This document shows, piece after piece, positions 8,523-17,447 of a stretch of 64,000 bases of DNA. The position numbers and the translations under genes were made by a program. Each line of letters starts with the position of its first letter. Within the stretch, counting starts at the first letter, position 1. The notes under the pieces are model-generated. The model ran no database searches, had not been told where the DNA came from, and worked only from the letters and a program-made list of their open reading frames with translations. Source of the DNA: Pseudomonas sp. KUIN-1 (GTDB taxonomy: Bacteria > Pseudomonadota > Gammaproteobacteria > Pseudomonadales > Pseudomonadaceae); assembly GCF_009176725.1 (NCBI RefSeq), contig NZ_AP020337.1, positions 1,178,001-1,242,000 on the forward strand, given 5' to 3'.

Positions 8523-8574
8523 GGACGCAGAGCGTCCAGAACGGCATTCCCACGCGGATAGTGAGGAACGAGAG
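8523..8574. repeat. Dispersed two-hairpin repeat, copy 1
   Basis: Begins GACGCAGAGCGTC (5-bp inverted repeat) followed by AGAACGGCATTCCCACGC and a degenerate right arm. Copies occur at 11099, 11471 and 22203. It lies 42 bp after the fecA stop, in the 273-bp gap between the HPF-like gene and fecA. Its translation gives the QSVQNGIPTR string seen in P. syringae DUF1534 fragments. Confidence 0.75.
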
Positions 8575-8615
8575 GTGTCCGGAAGAACACTGCTCTCGCG
8601 CTCTGGCGTCCGAAA

Positions 8616-10964
8616 CTAGAACGCGACCGACGTCTGTACGTACACCGTGCGTGGTTCGCCGACGTATTTGCCGCGGTTGTTGTCGTCGAACGAGCGGGTG
8701 TAGTACTGGCGGTTGAAGATGTTCTTCATCCCGACCGCAACGTTGAGGTCAGACAATTGCGGGCCGAAGTCGTAGTTGGCGCGGGTGCTGAACAGCATGT
8801 ACCCAGGGATCTTGCCGGTGCTGCCGTCGGCGCTTTCAGCCGAGGTATTGGCGTTGTCGGCAAACTGGTCGCTCTGGAAGGCGCTGTCGAAATTGAGCTT
8901 CCACGGCCCTTCGGTGTAGCTGACGCCCATGGTTCCCTTGTGCTTTGACGAGAACGGCACGCGATTGCCCTTGTTCGGGCCGTCTTCGCGAATCGTGGCG
9001 TCGACGAAGGCGTAGGTCGCGTAGACATCGTAGCCGGCCAGCACCGGGCTCAGGCCCTCCAGCGCATAGTTGACGCTGGTCTCGATGCCCTGATGACGCG
9101 TCTCGCCGCGTGCGATAACCGTGTCATTGGTCTGGTTGCTGTCGTACTGGTTGTCGAAATTGATCAAGAACGCGCCGATCTCGGCCCGCAGGTTGCCGTT
9201 GTCGTAGCGTGTGCCCAGTTCCCAGGTGCGGGCTTTTTCCGGTTTGACTTCATCGCCGGTGACGCGGTTGGGCATCTGGCTGTACTGCACACTGCCGAAC
9301 GAGCCTTCGGTGTTGGCGTACAGGTTCCAGGTGTCGGTCAGGTGGTAAAGCACGTTCAACGCGGGCAGTGCGGTGCTGTAGTCGCCCTGGTAGCGGGCGT
9401 TGGTCAGGTTGTTGTTCTGCGCGGTGTCGATCATCTCGTAGCGAATGCCCGGCGTGATGGTCCACTTGCCGATATCGATGCGGTCGTCGATGTAGAACGC
9501 ATGCGCTTCGGTCGCGCCGCGTGTGTCGCGGTCGTTGCGACTGGCGGTGGTTGGCAGCTCGCCCGTCACCGGTTCGCGATAGCGCAACTCATGACCGGCC
9601 TCGTTGACGTAGCGGTAGCCAACGCCGACTTCATGCCAGGTCTCGCCCAGCGCAAAGCCTTGCGAGAAGCGTGTTTCCAGGCCGCGCACCCAGTATTCGC
9701 GGGGCGACAGGGAAACGAAGCTGCCCTGATCCAGATAGCCGCTGCGCAAGGTCTTGGTGAAGAACGTGTTGGCGGTGAAGACGCGCGCGTCCTGCTCATA
9801 GCGATAGCCGAAGTTGAACAGGGTGCGACGGCCCCAGAACTTGTCCTTCAGGCGTGTCGACTGGTACGGGTCGGCATCGTAGTCCGCGACGCTGAGGCCT
9901 CCAGGCATCTGTGCTTCGCCATCGTAGTACTGCGCCATGGCGTTGAGGCTGTTGGCGTCGTCGATCTGGTATTTGCCCTTGAGAATCAGGTCGTCGATTT
10001 CGGTGTCGCTGTGCTCGCGCCAGTCGCCGCCGCGCACGCCGGAATACAGAATCGCGCCGCCCAGGCCGTTGTCCGCGGTACCGCCTGCCAGCAGGTTGCC
10101 GGTGGTCTTGAAGCCGTCGTGGCTGGACGACGGGCTGGTCTCGGTTTGTATGCCGCCCTTGAGAGTGGGGGCGTCGGGGATCGCGCGGGTCACGAAGTTG
10201 ACGATGCCACCCACGTTCTGCGGACCGTAACGCACTGCGCCACCGCCACGCACCACATCGACTGCGTCCATGTTGCCCATGCTGATCGGCGCAAACGACA
10301 GTTGCGGCTGGCCATAGGGCGCGAACGGCACCGGGATACCGTCCATCAGCACGGTGGAGCGCGACGCCAGGCGTGGATTGAGGCCGCGAATGCCGAAGTT
10401 CAGCGCCATGTCATGGCTGCCGGTGCCGTTGTTGTCCGGCGCATTGACGCCCGGAATGCGATTGAGCACTTCACGCGCCGATGTCGCACCGACCCGCTCG
10501 AATTCCTCACGACGAATCACGTCACGCGCGCCCGGATGCTCGAAAACGTTGGTTTGCTGCGCAGCGCCCAGCCAGTCACCGACCACCGTAGAGACACCCA
10601 GTTCGATCGGCGCGCCAGCGGTATTGGCCGGTTGCAGGGTAAAGCCGTTATTGCCATCGGCCATGGCCTGCAGGCCGGTGCCTTCGAGCAAGGCATTCAG
10701 GCCCTGCTCGGGCGTGTACTGACCTTCCAGGCCACGGCTTTTCAGGCCGCTGGTGATCTGCGAACCATAGGAAATCAGCACGCCAGACTCACGACCGAAC
10801 TGGTTCAACGCCGCTTCAAGCTCGCTCGGCGCAATGTGATACACCTTGGGTGCGACCTCGGCGGCCTGCGCCATCGACAGGCTGCCGACCGAGAGGCTGG
10901 CGCCGAAAATGACATGGCGCAATGTACGCACCAGCGGCGAAAGTTTGGTAGGGCGGGCTGACAT
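8616..10964 (-). CDS. fecA: Ferric citrate outer-membrane receptor FecA
   Basis: A 782-residue TonB-dependent receptor. It has a signal peptide (to about residue 34, SMAQAAE), an N-terminal STN signalling domain (about 40-115) that talks to FecR, a TonB box region near IELGVSTVVGDW, a plug (RREEFERVGATSAREVLNRI, GIRGLNPRLASRSTVLMDG) and a 22-strand barrel ending YVQTSVAF. Long blocks match E. coli FecA: VVGDWLG, GARDVIRRE, DADPYQSTR, TEGSFGSVQYSQ, SRNDRDTRGATEAHAFY. fecR and fecI lie upstream on the same strand, as in the E. coli fec locus. The fecBCDE transporter genes are not in the window. An AGGA site precedes the ATG. Confidence 0.94.
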   Translation of the reverse strand: MSARPTKLSPLVRTLRHVIFGASLSVGSLSMAQAAEVAPKVYHIAPSELEAALNQFGRESGVLISYGSQITSGLKSRGLEGQYTPEQGLNALLEGTGLQAMADGNNGFTLQPANTAGAPIELGVSTVVGDWLGAAQQTNVFEHPGARDVIRREEFERVGATSAREVLNRIPGVNAPDNNGTGSHDMALNFGIRGLNPRLASRSTVLMDGIPVPFAPYGQPQLSFAPISMGNMDAVDVVRGGGAVRYGPQNVGGIVNFVTRAIPDAPTLKGGIQTETSPSSSHDGFKTTGNLLAGGTADNGLGGAILYSGVRGGDWREHSDTEIDDLILKGKYQIDDANSLNAMAQYYDGEAQMPGGLSVADYDADPYQSTRLKDKFWGRRTLFNFGYRYEQDARVFTANTFFTKTLRSGYLDQGSFVSLSPREYWVRGLETRFSQGFALGETWHEVGVGYRYVNEAGHELRYREPVTGELPTTASRNDRDTRGATEAHAFYIDDRIDIGKWTITPGIRYEMIDTAQNNNLTNARYQGDYSTALPALNVLYHLTDTWNLYANTEGSFGSVQYSQMPNRVTGDEVKPEKARTWELGTRYDNGNLRAEIGAFLINFDNQYDSNQTNDTVIARGETRHQGIETSVNYALEGLSPVLAGYDVYATYAFVDATIREDGPNKGNRVPFSSKHKGTMGVSYTEGPWKLNFDSAFQSDQFADNANTSAESADGSTGKIPGYMLFSTRANYDFGPQLSDLNVAVGMKNIFNRQYYTRSFDDNNRGKYVGEPRTVYVQTSVAF

Positions 10965-11068
10965 GCAGGAGTCCTTTGACCGGAAGGTTGAGAGAGGCTT
11001 TCCCTGTCTGTCACGCGAGGATCAAAAAACGGCTCACGCTTTTTGAAAAATTTTAGCCGGCCAGTGCA

Positions 11069-11151
11069 AATCTACCTGACATCCCCAAACCGCTGTGTGA
11101 CGCAGAGCGTCACGAACGGCATTCCCACGCTGGAGCGTGGGGACGATAGTC
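11069..11151. repeat. Direct repeat A with dispersed-repeat copy 2
   Basis: Starts AATCTACCTGACATC and continues into GACGCAGAGCGTC, ACGAACGGCATTCCCACGC, and GAGCGTGGGGACGATAGTC. The same sequence with a few changes recurs 372 bp away at 11441-11522. The right half forms a TCCCACGC/GCGTGGGGA hairpin. Confidence 0.85.
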
Positions 11152-11241
11152 AAAATCGCGTTCACTACCATCGAAATGCTTTTCGACCACGATGGCACTG
11201 ACGACGCAGAGTGCGACGTAAGTGACGGCTGAGTCCTGGCG

Positions 11242-11322
11242 CTGATCCGGGGGTAGCCTGGCAGGACGCCAGGCTAGCCGCACCGTGCCATGGATGGCGC
11301 GTTGCGGCGACCCCCGGATCAG
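11242..11322. repeat. Nested palindrome in the repeat island
   Basis: A perfect 13-bp inverted repeat (CTGATCCGGGGGT at 11242-11254 and ACCCCCGGATCAG at 11310-11322) encloses a second 9-bp one (TAGCCTGGC/GCCAGGCTA at 11254-11276). It has the look of a multicopy pseudomonad intergenic element rather than coding DNA. Confidence 0.75.
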
Positions 11323-11440
11323 TGACAGGGCGAAGGAACCCGACGAAGTCGGGCCGGAAACAGGAGCGAAAGGATTTGGTTACTTTGGCCTCATCAAAGT
11401 AACTCGCCGAGGGGCGAAAAAGTGACCTGAGCCGAACTCC

Positions 11441-11522
11441 AATCTACCTGACATCGCATAACTGCTGTGTGACGCAGAGCGTCACGAACGGCATTCCCAC
11501 GCGGAGCATGGGGACGATAGTC
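11441..11522. repeat. Direct repeat B with dispersed-repeat copy 3
   Basis: Second copy of the 11069-11151 sequence. It differs mainly in the CCCCAAACC/CGCATAACT segment and in the hairpin loop. Confidence 0.85.
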
Positions 11523-11605
11523 AGCGGAATTTCAGTCCCGTATTCCGGGCTCTTCAGGACGCGTATGTCACCATGAGCACCGGGCGTGGAAACGAGCAAT
11601 CACGA

Positions 11606-12583
11606 TCAAACCCGCGCCTGCACGTTCACCCAATACCGCGTGAAGCGCTGCACGCGTACCGGGAGGGCGAGTTCGAGCATGTCGAGGATGCGCTCGCTGT
11701 CGGCCAGCGGGTAGCTGCCGGAAATCAGCAGCCCTGCAACCCTCGCATCGCAATTCAGACGACCGCGGCGGTAGCGACTCAACTCTGCAAGAAAATCCGC
11801 CAGCCTCATGCGCGACGCCACCAGCATCCCGTCCGCCCAGGCGCCACTGCCTGCGTCCAGCGGACGAACCTTGTCCCAGGCATCACGGCTGAACGTCACC
11901 TGCTGGCTGGCGCGCAGCATCAAGCCCGCTCCGCTCTTGCCGGCAGGGGCTATTTCAAGGGCTCCGGCAAACACGGCCAATTGCGTACGCCCATCCAGCT
12001 GACGCAGGTTGAAACGACTGGCGCCTGTCGACGCCCTGACCGTGCCTTGCGCGCTCAACAGGTTCAGCGGGCGCGTGTCCGCCGAGGCCGTCATGAGGAT
12101 TTCGCCCTGCAGCAGTTCGATCAGGCGCTGCTGCGCATCAAAACGTACATCCACCGCGCTGGCAGTATTCAACTGCACCTGACTGCCGTCGCTCAACGCC
12201 ACCTTGCGCTGTTCGCCCACACCACTGTCGTAGTCGGCCAGCAAAGGTTGCAGGGCAATCTGTTCGCGCAGGCTCCAGCCCGCTGCCGAGCCTGCGCCGA
12301 GCAGCAATAACAGTTTGAGCGCATGCCGACGGCTGGCGGACTTCGGCGCATTGAGTGCCGCATGCGCCAGCGGCGAGGACAGTCCACTCAGGCGCTGGTT
12401 GACCCGCTGCATGTGCGCCCATGCCCGTTGATGCTCGGCGTTGCCATTGAGCCACAGCTGCCAGGCGTGCTGACGGCGGGCATCCAGCGTGCCTTCCTGC
12501 ATTTCCAGCAGCCAGCCAACGGCCTGCTGTGCCACGGCAGGCGAGATGTCGGATTTGTTCAAAGACTCGTTGTTCGGATTCAT
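11606..12583 (-). CDS. fecR: FecR anti-sigma/sigma regulator
   Basis: A 325-residue inner-membrane regulator. The cytoplasmic N-terminal part (AVAQQAVGWLLEMQEG, RQHAWQLWLNGNAEHQRAW) carries the anti-sigma motif. A single membrane segment follows (ALKLLLLLGAGSAAGW, about residues 88-103), then a periplasmic FecR domain (SDGSQVQLNTASAVDVRF, LLQGEILMTAS) and a C-terminal STN-like part (VAGLLISGSYPLADSERILDML). It relays ligand occupancy of FecA to FecI. Its ATG overlaps the fecI stop as ATGA, so the two are translationally coupled. A longer upstream extension of this open frame lies inside fecI and is not real. Confidence 0.92.
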   Translation of the reverse strand: MNPNNESLNKSDISPAVAQQAVGWLLEMQEGTLDARRQHAWQLWLNGNAEHQRAWAHMQRVNQRLSGLSSPLAHAALNAPKSASRRHALKLLLLLGAGSAAGWSLREQIALQPLLADYDSGVGEQRKVALSDGSQVQLNTASAVDVRFDAQQRLIELLQGEILMTASADTRPLNLLSAQGTVRASTGASRFNLRQLDGRTQLAVFAGALEIAPAGKSGAGLMLRASQQVTFSRDAWDKVRPLDAGSGAWADGMLVASRMRLADFLAELSRYRRGRLNCDARVAGLLISGSYPLADSERILDMLELALPVRVQRFTRYWVNVQARV

Positions 12584-13083
12584 AGGGCGAAATAGCAGCG
12601 CAGGGCGGCCTTGTGCAGATGACGCTTGACCGTGGCGATGGAAATACCCAGTTCGGCAGCGATCCGGCCATGGCTCAAGCCGTCGACCTGCGACAGCAGA
12701 AACGCCCGCTTGACCAGTGCTGGCAGGCCGTCCAGCAGTTGATCGAGTTCGACCAGGGTTTCGAGAATGATCGCCCGCTCTTCTTCCGAAGGCGCCACGC
12801 GCTCCGGCAGTTCGGCCAGTGCCTGATAGTAGGCATGCTCCAGGTCCTGACGCCGGTAGTGATTGCACAGCACACGCTTGGCAATCGTCGTCAGAAAGGC
12901 TCGCGGCTCGACGATTTGCGCTGTATCGCGTGCGCCCAGCACCTTGATAAAGGTGTCCTGCGCCAGGTCCGCCGCGCTGTGCGGGCAGCCGAGCCTGCGC
13001 CGCAACCAGGTCGTCAGCCAGGCGTTGTGAGCCCTGTACAGGCCTTCGACAGTGTGATTGAGAGCGGAGTGGGCGACGGGCAT
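12580..13083 (-). CDS. fecI: ECF sigma factor FecI
   Basis: A 167-residue ECF sigma factor. Region 2 includes LYRAHNAWLTTWLRRRLG, AADLAQDTFIKVL and PRAFLTTIAKRVLCNHYRR; region 4 includes LDGLPALVKRAFLLSQVDGLSHGRIAAELGISIATVKRHL. It directs RNA polymerase to the fecA promoter when FecA senses ferric citrate. Two in-frame starts are possible: ATG at 13083 (chosen) and GTG at 13101. Neither has a strong ribosome site. A Fur-box match lies 62 bp upstream, so the gene should be repressed in high iron. Confidence 0.9.
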   Translation of the reverse strand: MPVAHSALNHTVEGLYRAHNAWLTTWLRRRLGCPHSAADLAQDTFIKVLGARDTAQIVEPRAFLTTIAKRVLCNHYRRQDLEHAYYQALAELPERVAPSEEERAIILETLVELDQLLDGLPALVKRAFLLSQVDGLSHGRIAAELGISIATVKRHLHKAALRCYFAL

Positions 13084-13144
13084 CACGGGGAAACAATCCA
13101 CGGGGACTCATTGGTGGCGTGGATTCTGGCAGACTCTTTTGCGT

Positions 13145-13163
13145 ATGAGAATATTTATCATTA
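13145..13163 (-). promoter_or_regulatory. Fur box upstream of fecI
   Basis: On the minus strand TAATGATAAATATTCTCAT matches the Fur consensus at about 14 of 17 aligned positions. It sits in an AT-rich patch 62 bp ahead of the fecI start, in the expected promoter position. Confidence 0.7.
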
Positions 13164-13293
13164 ATATTGCGGTTCATTTTTCCCGCCCGGGATCGAAAAA
13201 ACGCACGGCAAAAGCCAGAACCAGTGTCGTAATGCGTGGTGAGAGCAACTGCGGCTGGGTGGCGGTTGATGAGCATGGGCAGCGGTGAGTCAG

Positions 13294-14169
13294 CTATTGG
13301 CCTAAAGCCGTTCTGTACTCACCTGGTGTCGCCCCAGTGGCCTGACGAAAACGGTTGCTGAAATGGCTGGCGCTGGCGAACCCGCAAGCCAGCGCGATTT
13401 CGCCCAGTGGCTTGCCGGTACTGCGCAGCAATTGGCGCGCCTGCTCGATGCGCCGCGCCAGCAGGTACTGGTGCGGCGGCAACCCGAAGCTTTCGCGAAA
13501 CATGCGTGCGAAGTGGTATTCCGACAGCGCGCACAGGCCGGCCAGTTGGCCAACGCTCAGCGGGTCGGCGAGATGCATTTCGATGAAGTCCACCAGATGT
13601 CGGCGCAGATGCGGCGCCAGGCCGCCTTTCAAGCGCAGCCCGTCGCGCAGGCCTGCCTGATTGAGCAGCGCATGGCTGACCATCTCGTGCGCCAGGCTGC
13701 TGGTCAGCAGGCGCTCGCCGGGTTCTGCCCAGTTCAGGCGAATCAGCTGCCGGAAGCGTGCCGCCTGTATGGGGTCTTCCAGAAAGGTGTTTTCCCGCAG
13801 CTGCATCTCGCGCGGCTCGCGATCCAGCAGGGTGACGCAGCCCAGCGCAAACTGTTCCGGGCTGAAATACAGATGCGCCAGACGGATCTCGCCGTTCACC
13901 ACCCAGGCGGACTCATGACCGGCAGGCAAGATGCACAGCTTGCCCGGCGCGCCTTTCTGGTCGGGTCTTCCGCGGCGAAAGGTCCCGGTACCGTCCTCGA
14001 TATAGCACGACAGGGTATGGTGGGTCGGTGCGTGATATTCCTGCGAGTCGTGCCGATTGTTCCACAACGCCGCCACCAGCCCGTCGCCCAGCGGCGCGCT
14101 CTGCTCCAGATTGGCATTGGGTGAACTGTTCAGGGCCTGAAAGACCTGGATGGATTCAATGGCGGACAT
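13294..14169 (-). CDS. AraC-family transcriptional regulator
   Basis: A 291-residue regulator with an N-terminal cupin-like sensing domain (HHTLSCYIEDGTGTFRRG, LCILPAGHESAW) and a C-terminal pair of helix-turn-helix motifs (SVGQLAGLCALSEYHFARMF and PLGEIALACGFASASHFSNRF, ending in a GATPGEYR motif). It diverges from the EamA transporter gene 136 bp away, which it probably controls. The ligand cannot be told from sequence. Confidence 0.88.
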   Translation of the reverse strand: MSAIESIQVFQALNSSPNANLEQSAPLGDGLVAALWNNRHDSQEYHAPTHHTLSCYIEDGTGTFRRGRPDQKGAPGKLCILPAGHESAWVVNGEIRLAHLYFSPEQFALGCVTLLDREPREMQLRENTFLEDPIQAARFRQLIRLNWAEPGERLLTSSLAHEMVSHALLNQAGLRDGLRLKGGLAPHLRRHLVDFIEMHLADPLSVGQLAGLCALSEYHFARMFRESFGLPPHQYLLARRIEQARQLLRSTGKPLGEIALACGFASASHFSNRFRQATGATPGEYRTALGQ

Positions 14170-14305
14170 GACGATTCCTCTAGGATTTGTATCCTACTCG
14201 CTGGTGACGCCGCTGCCAGTAGCGCTTGAATCAAATGCGCAAGATTGTGCAAGCGATGGCAGGCCGGCACGCCGCAGACTGATGGCTCATCAAGGAGCCT
14301 GCACC

Positions 14306-15208
14306 ATGAACCTCTCGCTTTATCTGCTGACCGTGCTGATCTGGGGCACCACCTGGATCGCCCTGAAACTTCAACTCGGCGATGTCGCGATTCCGGTATC
14401 GATCGTCTATCGCTTCGCATTGGCGGCCTTGGTGCTGTTCGCGTTTTTACTGCTGAGCAAGCGGCTGCAACCAGTCAATCGTCGTGGCCAGTTGATCTGT
14501 CTGGCGCAGGGCGTGTGCCTGTTCTGCGTCAACTTCATGTGCTTCTACACGGCCAGCCAGTGGATACCCAGCGGCCTGATCGCGGTGGTGTTCTCGACCT
14601 CGACGCTGTGGAATGCGCTGAACGCACGGGTGTTCTTTCGCCAGAAAATCGCTGGCAACGTCATGGCCGGTGGCGCGATGGGCCTGCTTGGGTTGGCGTG
14701 TCTGTTCTGGCCCGAACTGTCCGGGCACAGCGCCAGCCGCGAGACCCTGATCGGGCTGGGCTTGGCCCTGCTGGGCACGCTGTGCTTCTCGGCGGGCAAC
14801 ATGCTGTCGAGCCTGCAGCAGAAAGCCGGTCTGCGTCCGCTGACCACCAATGCGTGGGGCATGCTCTACGGTGCGACGATACTGGGCATGTATTGCCTGC
14901 TGAGTGGCACGCCGTTCAGCTTTGAATGGAACACGCGCTACGTAGGCTCACTGCTGTTCCTGGTGATCCCCGGCTCGGTGATTGCATTCACTGCCTACCT
15001 GACCCTGGTAGGACGCATGGGCCCGGAACGCGCGGCTTACTGCACCGTGTTGTTCCCGATTGTGGCGCTGAACATCTCGACGTGGGTCGAAGGCTACCAG
15101 TGGACGCTGGCGGCCCTGCTGGGGCTGGGGCTGGTGATGGTCGGCAACGTGCTGGTGTTCAGGAAGGTCAGACCGGTTGCCGTCGTGGTCGGCGGCAAAC
15201 TGGCCTGA
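14306..15208 (+). CDS. EamA/DMT-family inner-membrane transporter
   Basis: A 300-residue drug/metabolite transporter with about ten hydrophobic helices in two EamA repeats. The N-terminal MNLSLYLLTVLIWGTTWIALK is typical of the family. The start at 14306 is fixed by AAGGAG 8 bases upstream; the frame stays open further upstream but without a ribosome site and into the divergent promoter region. Members export amino acids, metabolites or toxic compounds; the substrate is unknown. Confidence 0.88.
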   Translation: MNLSLYLLTVLIWGTTWIALKLQLGDVAIPVSIVYRFALAALVLFAFLLLSKRLQPVNRRGQLICLAQGVCLFCVNFMCFYTASQWIPSGLIAVVFSTSTLWNALNARVFFRQKIAGNVMAGGAMGLLGLACLFWPELSGHSASRETLIGLGLALLGTLCFSAGNMLSSLQQKAGLRPLTTNAWGMLYGATILGMYCLLSGTPFSFEWNTRYVGSLLFLVIPGSVIAFTAYLTLVGRMGPERAAYCTVLFPIVALNISTWVEGYQWTLAALLGLGLVMVGNVLVFRKVRPVAVVVGGKLA

Positions 15209-15254
15209 GTCGGTGGTGATCGTGCATTGCCTGCAGATCGGCAGAGGCGTGGCC

Positions 15255-16229
15255 TCAGCCTTTCCACACCTGCGGGTTGACCAGATCCTGCGGTCGTTCA
15301 CCGAGCAGCGCACTGCGCAGGTTGCCGTAGGCGCGGTCGGCCATGGCCTGGCGGGTTTCGGTGGTGGCTGAGCCGACGTGCGGCAGGGTCACCGCGTTCT
15401 TGAGCTGGAACAGCGGCGATTCGCTCAGCGGCTCTTTTTCGTAGACGTCCAGACCGGCACCGCGAATGGTGCCGTTCTGCAGCGCTTCGATCAGGGCGGG
15501 TTCATCGACGATCGGGCCGCGGGCGATGTTGACCAGGATGGCACCGGGCTTCATCAGGCTCAGCTCGCGGCGGCCGATCAAGTGCTTGGTCTTTTCGCTC
15601 AGCGGTACCACCAGGCAGACGAAATCCGCTTCGGCCAGCAACTGGTCCAGGCTGCGAAATTGTGCGCCCAGTTCCTCTTCGAGTTGGGTCTTGCGGCTGT
15701 TGCCGCTGTACAGAATCGGCATGTTGAAGCCCAGACGCCCGCGGCGGGCAATGGCCGCGCCGATGTTGCCCATGCCGACGATACCCAGCGTCTTGCCATG
15801 CACATCGGTGCCGAAGTGCGGCGGTTCGATGCTGCGCGTCCACTGTCCGGCCTTGGTATAGGCGTCCAGTTCGGCGACTCGGCGGGCGCTGCTCATGATC
15901 AGCGAGAAGCCCAGGTCGGCGGTGCTTTCGGTCAGTACATCCGGCGTGTTGGTCAGCAGAATGCCGCGCTCGCTCAGGTAGTCGACGTCGTAGTTGTCGT
16001 AGCCGACCGAGATGCTGGACACCACCTCCAGCCTGGTGGCGCTCTGCAGTTGTTCGCGACCCAGCTTGCGGCCTGCGCCTATAAGTCCGTGGGATTCAGG
16101 CAAGGCTTCTGCAAACTGCGCGTTGATATCACCCTGCTTGGGGTTGGGCACGATCACGTTGAAGTCTTGCGCCAGGCGCTCGGCCATTTCAGGAGAAACA
16201 CGGCTGAAGGCGAGTACGGTTTTTTTCAT
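15255..16229 (-). CDS. D-2-hydroxyacid dehydrogenase (glyoxylate/2-ketogluconate reductase type)
   Basis: A 324-residue NAD(P)-dependent dehydrogenase of the GhrB/TkrA branch. Seen are the substrate-loop VSSISVGYDNYD, the nucleotide-binding GIVGMGNIGAAIARRG, the catalytic Arg in NIARGPIVDE, the Glu in LDVYEKEPL, and the catalytic His in LPHVGSATTETR. It reduces glyoxylate, hydroxypyruvate or 2-ketogluconate-type 2-oxoacids. The start at 16229 (MKKTVLAFSRV) gives the usual family length. It stands alone; the neighbouring LysR gene is on the same strand upstream. Confidence 0.9.
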   Translation of the reverse strand: MKKTVLAFSRVSPEMAERLAQDFNVIVPNPKQGDINAQFAEALPESHGLIGAGRKLGREQLQSATRLEVVSSISVGYDNYDVDYLSERGILLTNTPDVLTESTADLGFSLIMSSARRVAELDAYTKAGQWTRSIEPPHFGTDVHGKTLGIVGMGNIGAAIARRGRLGFNMPILYSGNSRKTQLEEELGAQFRSLDQLLAEADFVCLVVPLSEKTKHLIGRRELSLMKPGAILVNIARGPIVDEPALIEALQNGTIRGAGLDVYEKEPLSESPLFQLKNAVTLPHVGSATTETRQAMADRAYGNLRSALLGERPQDLVNPQVWKG

Positions 16230-16316
16230 TGGGCAGTCACTCTCGAGCGGTTGAATGAGTAGCACGCTAACATTCCTCCCCGCTCTTTGGCAGCCGCTTT
16301 TTGCAGTTGTACGATG

Positions 16317-17264
16317 TCAGTACGAGGACTTGAGCGCCTGCACATGCAGATCGGCTTCGTCGGCTGCGAGAATTTCCGGCAACGAACCGCGCAGGTATTC
16401 AACCCAGGTTCTGATCTTTGCATCCAGATACTGGCGGGACGGGTAGATGGCGTACAGGTTCAGCTCTTGCGAGCGGTAATCGGACAACACGCGCACCAGG
16501 GTGCCGTTGCGCAGCCCCTCGATCGCCGAGTAGATCGGCAGGATGCCGACCCCCATGCCGCTGGAAATCGCGGTCTTCATCGCATCCGCAGAGTTGACCA
16601 GCAGCGGCGAGCTGTTGATGGTGACCATCTCCTGACCTTCCGGGCCATCGAACAGCCATTTGTCCAGCGGGAACACCGGGCTCACCAGACGCAGGCATGC
16701 ATGATTCAGCAGGTCGGCAGGCTTGTGGGCCATGCCGAAGGTTTTCACGTACTCGGGGGACGCGCACACGATGCTGTAGGTAATGCCCAGGCGCTGAGAC
16801 ACAAAGCCCGAGTCGGCCAGTTCGCTGGCGAGCACGATCGACACGTCATAGCCTTCTTCCAGCAAGTCCGGCACGCGGTGGGTCATGGTCAGGTCGAATG
16901 CCACGTCCGGGTGGTTGCGCCGGTAACGGGCAATGGCGTCGATCACATAATGCTGGCCGACGCCGGGCATCGAATGCATCTTGAGCTGCCCGGCCGGCCG
17001 GGCATGAGCGTCGCTGGCTTCGGCCTCGGCCTCTTCCACCGAGGCGAGAATCTGCTCGCAGCGCAACAGATAACGCTTGCCTGCTTCGGTGAGGGCAATG
17101 CGCCGGGTGGTGCGATTGAGCAGGCGCGTCTGTAAATGCGCTTCAAGGTTGGAGACCGCACGCGAGACGTTGGCGGTGGTGGTATCCAGCACGGCGGCGG
17201 CAGCAGTGAAGCTGCCCGCTTGCGCCACGCAGCTGAAGGCACGCATGTTTTGCAGGGTGTCCAT
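16317..17264 (-). CDS. LysR-family regulator, divergent from efflux operon
   Basis: A 314-residue LysR regulator. The winged helix is at residues 1-60 (MDTLQNMRAF, GSFTAAAAVLDTTTANVSRAVSNLE, RLLNRTTRRIALTEAGKRYL); the rest is a periplasmic-binding-like sensor domain. The start at 17264 follows an AGAGAAG site. It is transcribed away from the four-gene efflux operon beginning at 17448, an arrangement like aaeR beside aaeXAB in E. coli, so control by an aromatic acid is plausible but not shown. Confidence 0.9.
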   Translation of the reverse strand: MDTLQNMRAFSCVAQAGSFTAAAAVLDTTTANVSRAVSNLEAHLQTRLLNRTTRRIALTEAGKRYLLRCEQILASVEEAEAEASDAHARPAGQLKMHSMPGVGQHYVIDAIARYRRNHPDVAFDLTMTHRVPDLLEEGYDVSIVLASELADSGFVSQRLGITYSIVCASPEYVKTFGMAHKPADLLNHACLRLVSPVFPLDKWLFDGPEGQEMVTINSSPLLVNSADAMKTAISSGMGVGILPIYSAIEGLRNGTLVRVLSDYRSQELNLYAIYPSRQYLDAKIRTWVEYLRGSLPEILAADEADLHVQALKSSY

Positions 17265-17447
17265 GGGTACTTCTCTGAGTAGATGGCAAATTGTGACATG
17301 AAGTAACGGATGCATGTATCCAGACCAAAGGATTATCGCCGTTTCAGTAACAAAGATTCACAAATCTCCCTGCTTATCGCCGCATCGAGCGCCGCCTAGA
17401 ATCGCCGCCATTCAAGGTGTGTCACCTTCGTTCGGGAACTTGCAGCT

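Larger units (their letters stand above)
10965..11605. other. fecR-fecA intergenic region with repeat island
   Basis: 641 bp containing two near-identical 82-83-bp direct repeats and a palindrome-rich insert between them. The fecA promoter should lie between 10965 and 11069, close to the gene. I could not assign a convincing FecI-type -35/-10 pair by eye. Confidence 0.6.

Noticed and set aside
9093..10961. Open frame of over 600 codons on the plus strand opposite fecA
   Set aside because: It is the complement of a strongly conserved receptor gene, has no family resemblance, and long antisense frames are expected in GC-rich DNA. The same applies to long plus-strand frames opposite algJ, algI, algX and algE.
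11152..11440. Short coding frames in the fecR-fecA repeat island
   Set aside because: The sequence is palindromic, repeat-like and without ribosome sites; P. syringae genome annotations often contain spurious small genes from such repeats.
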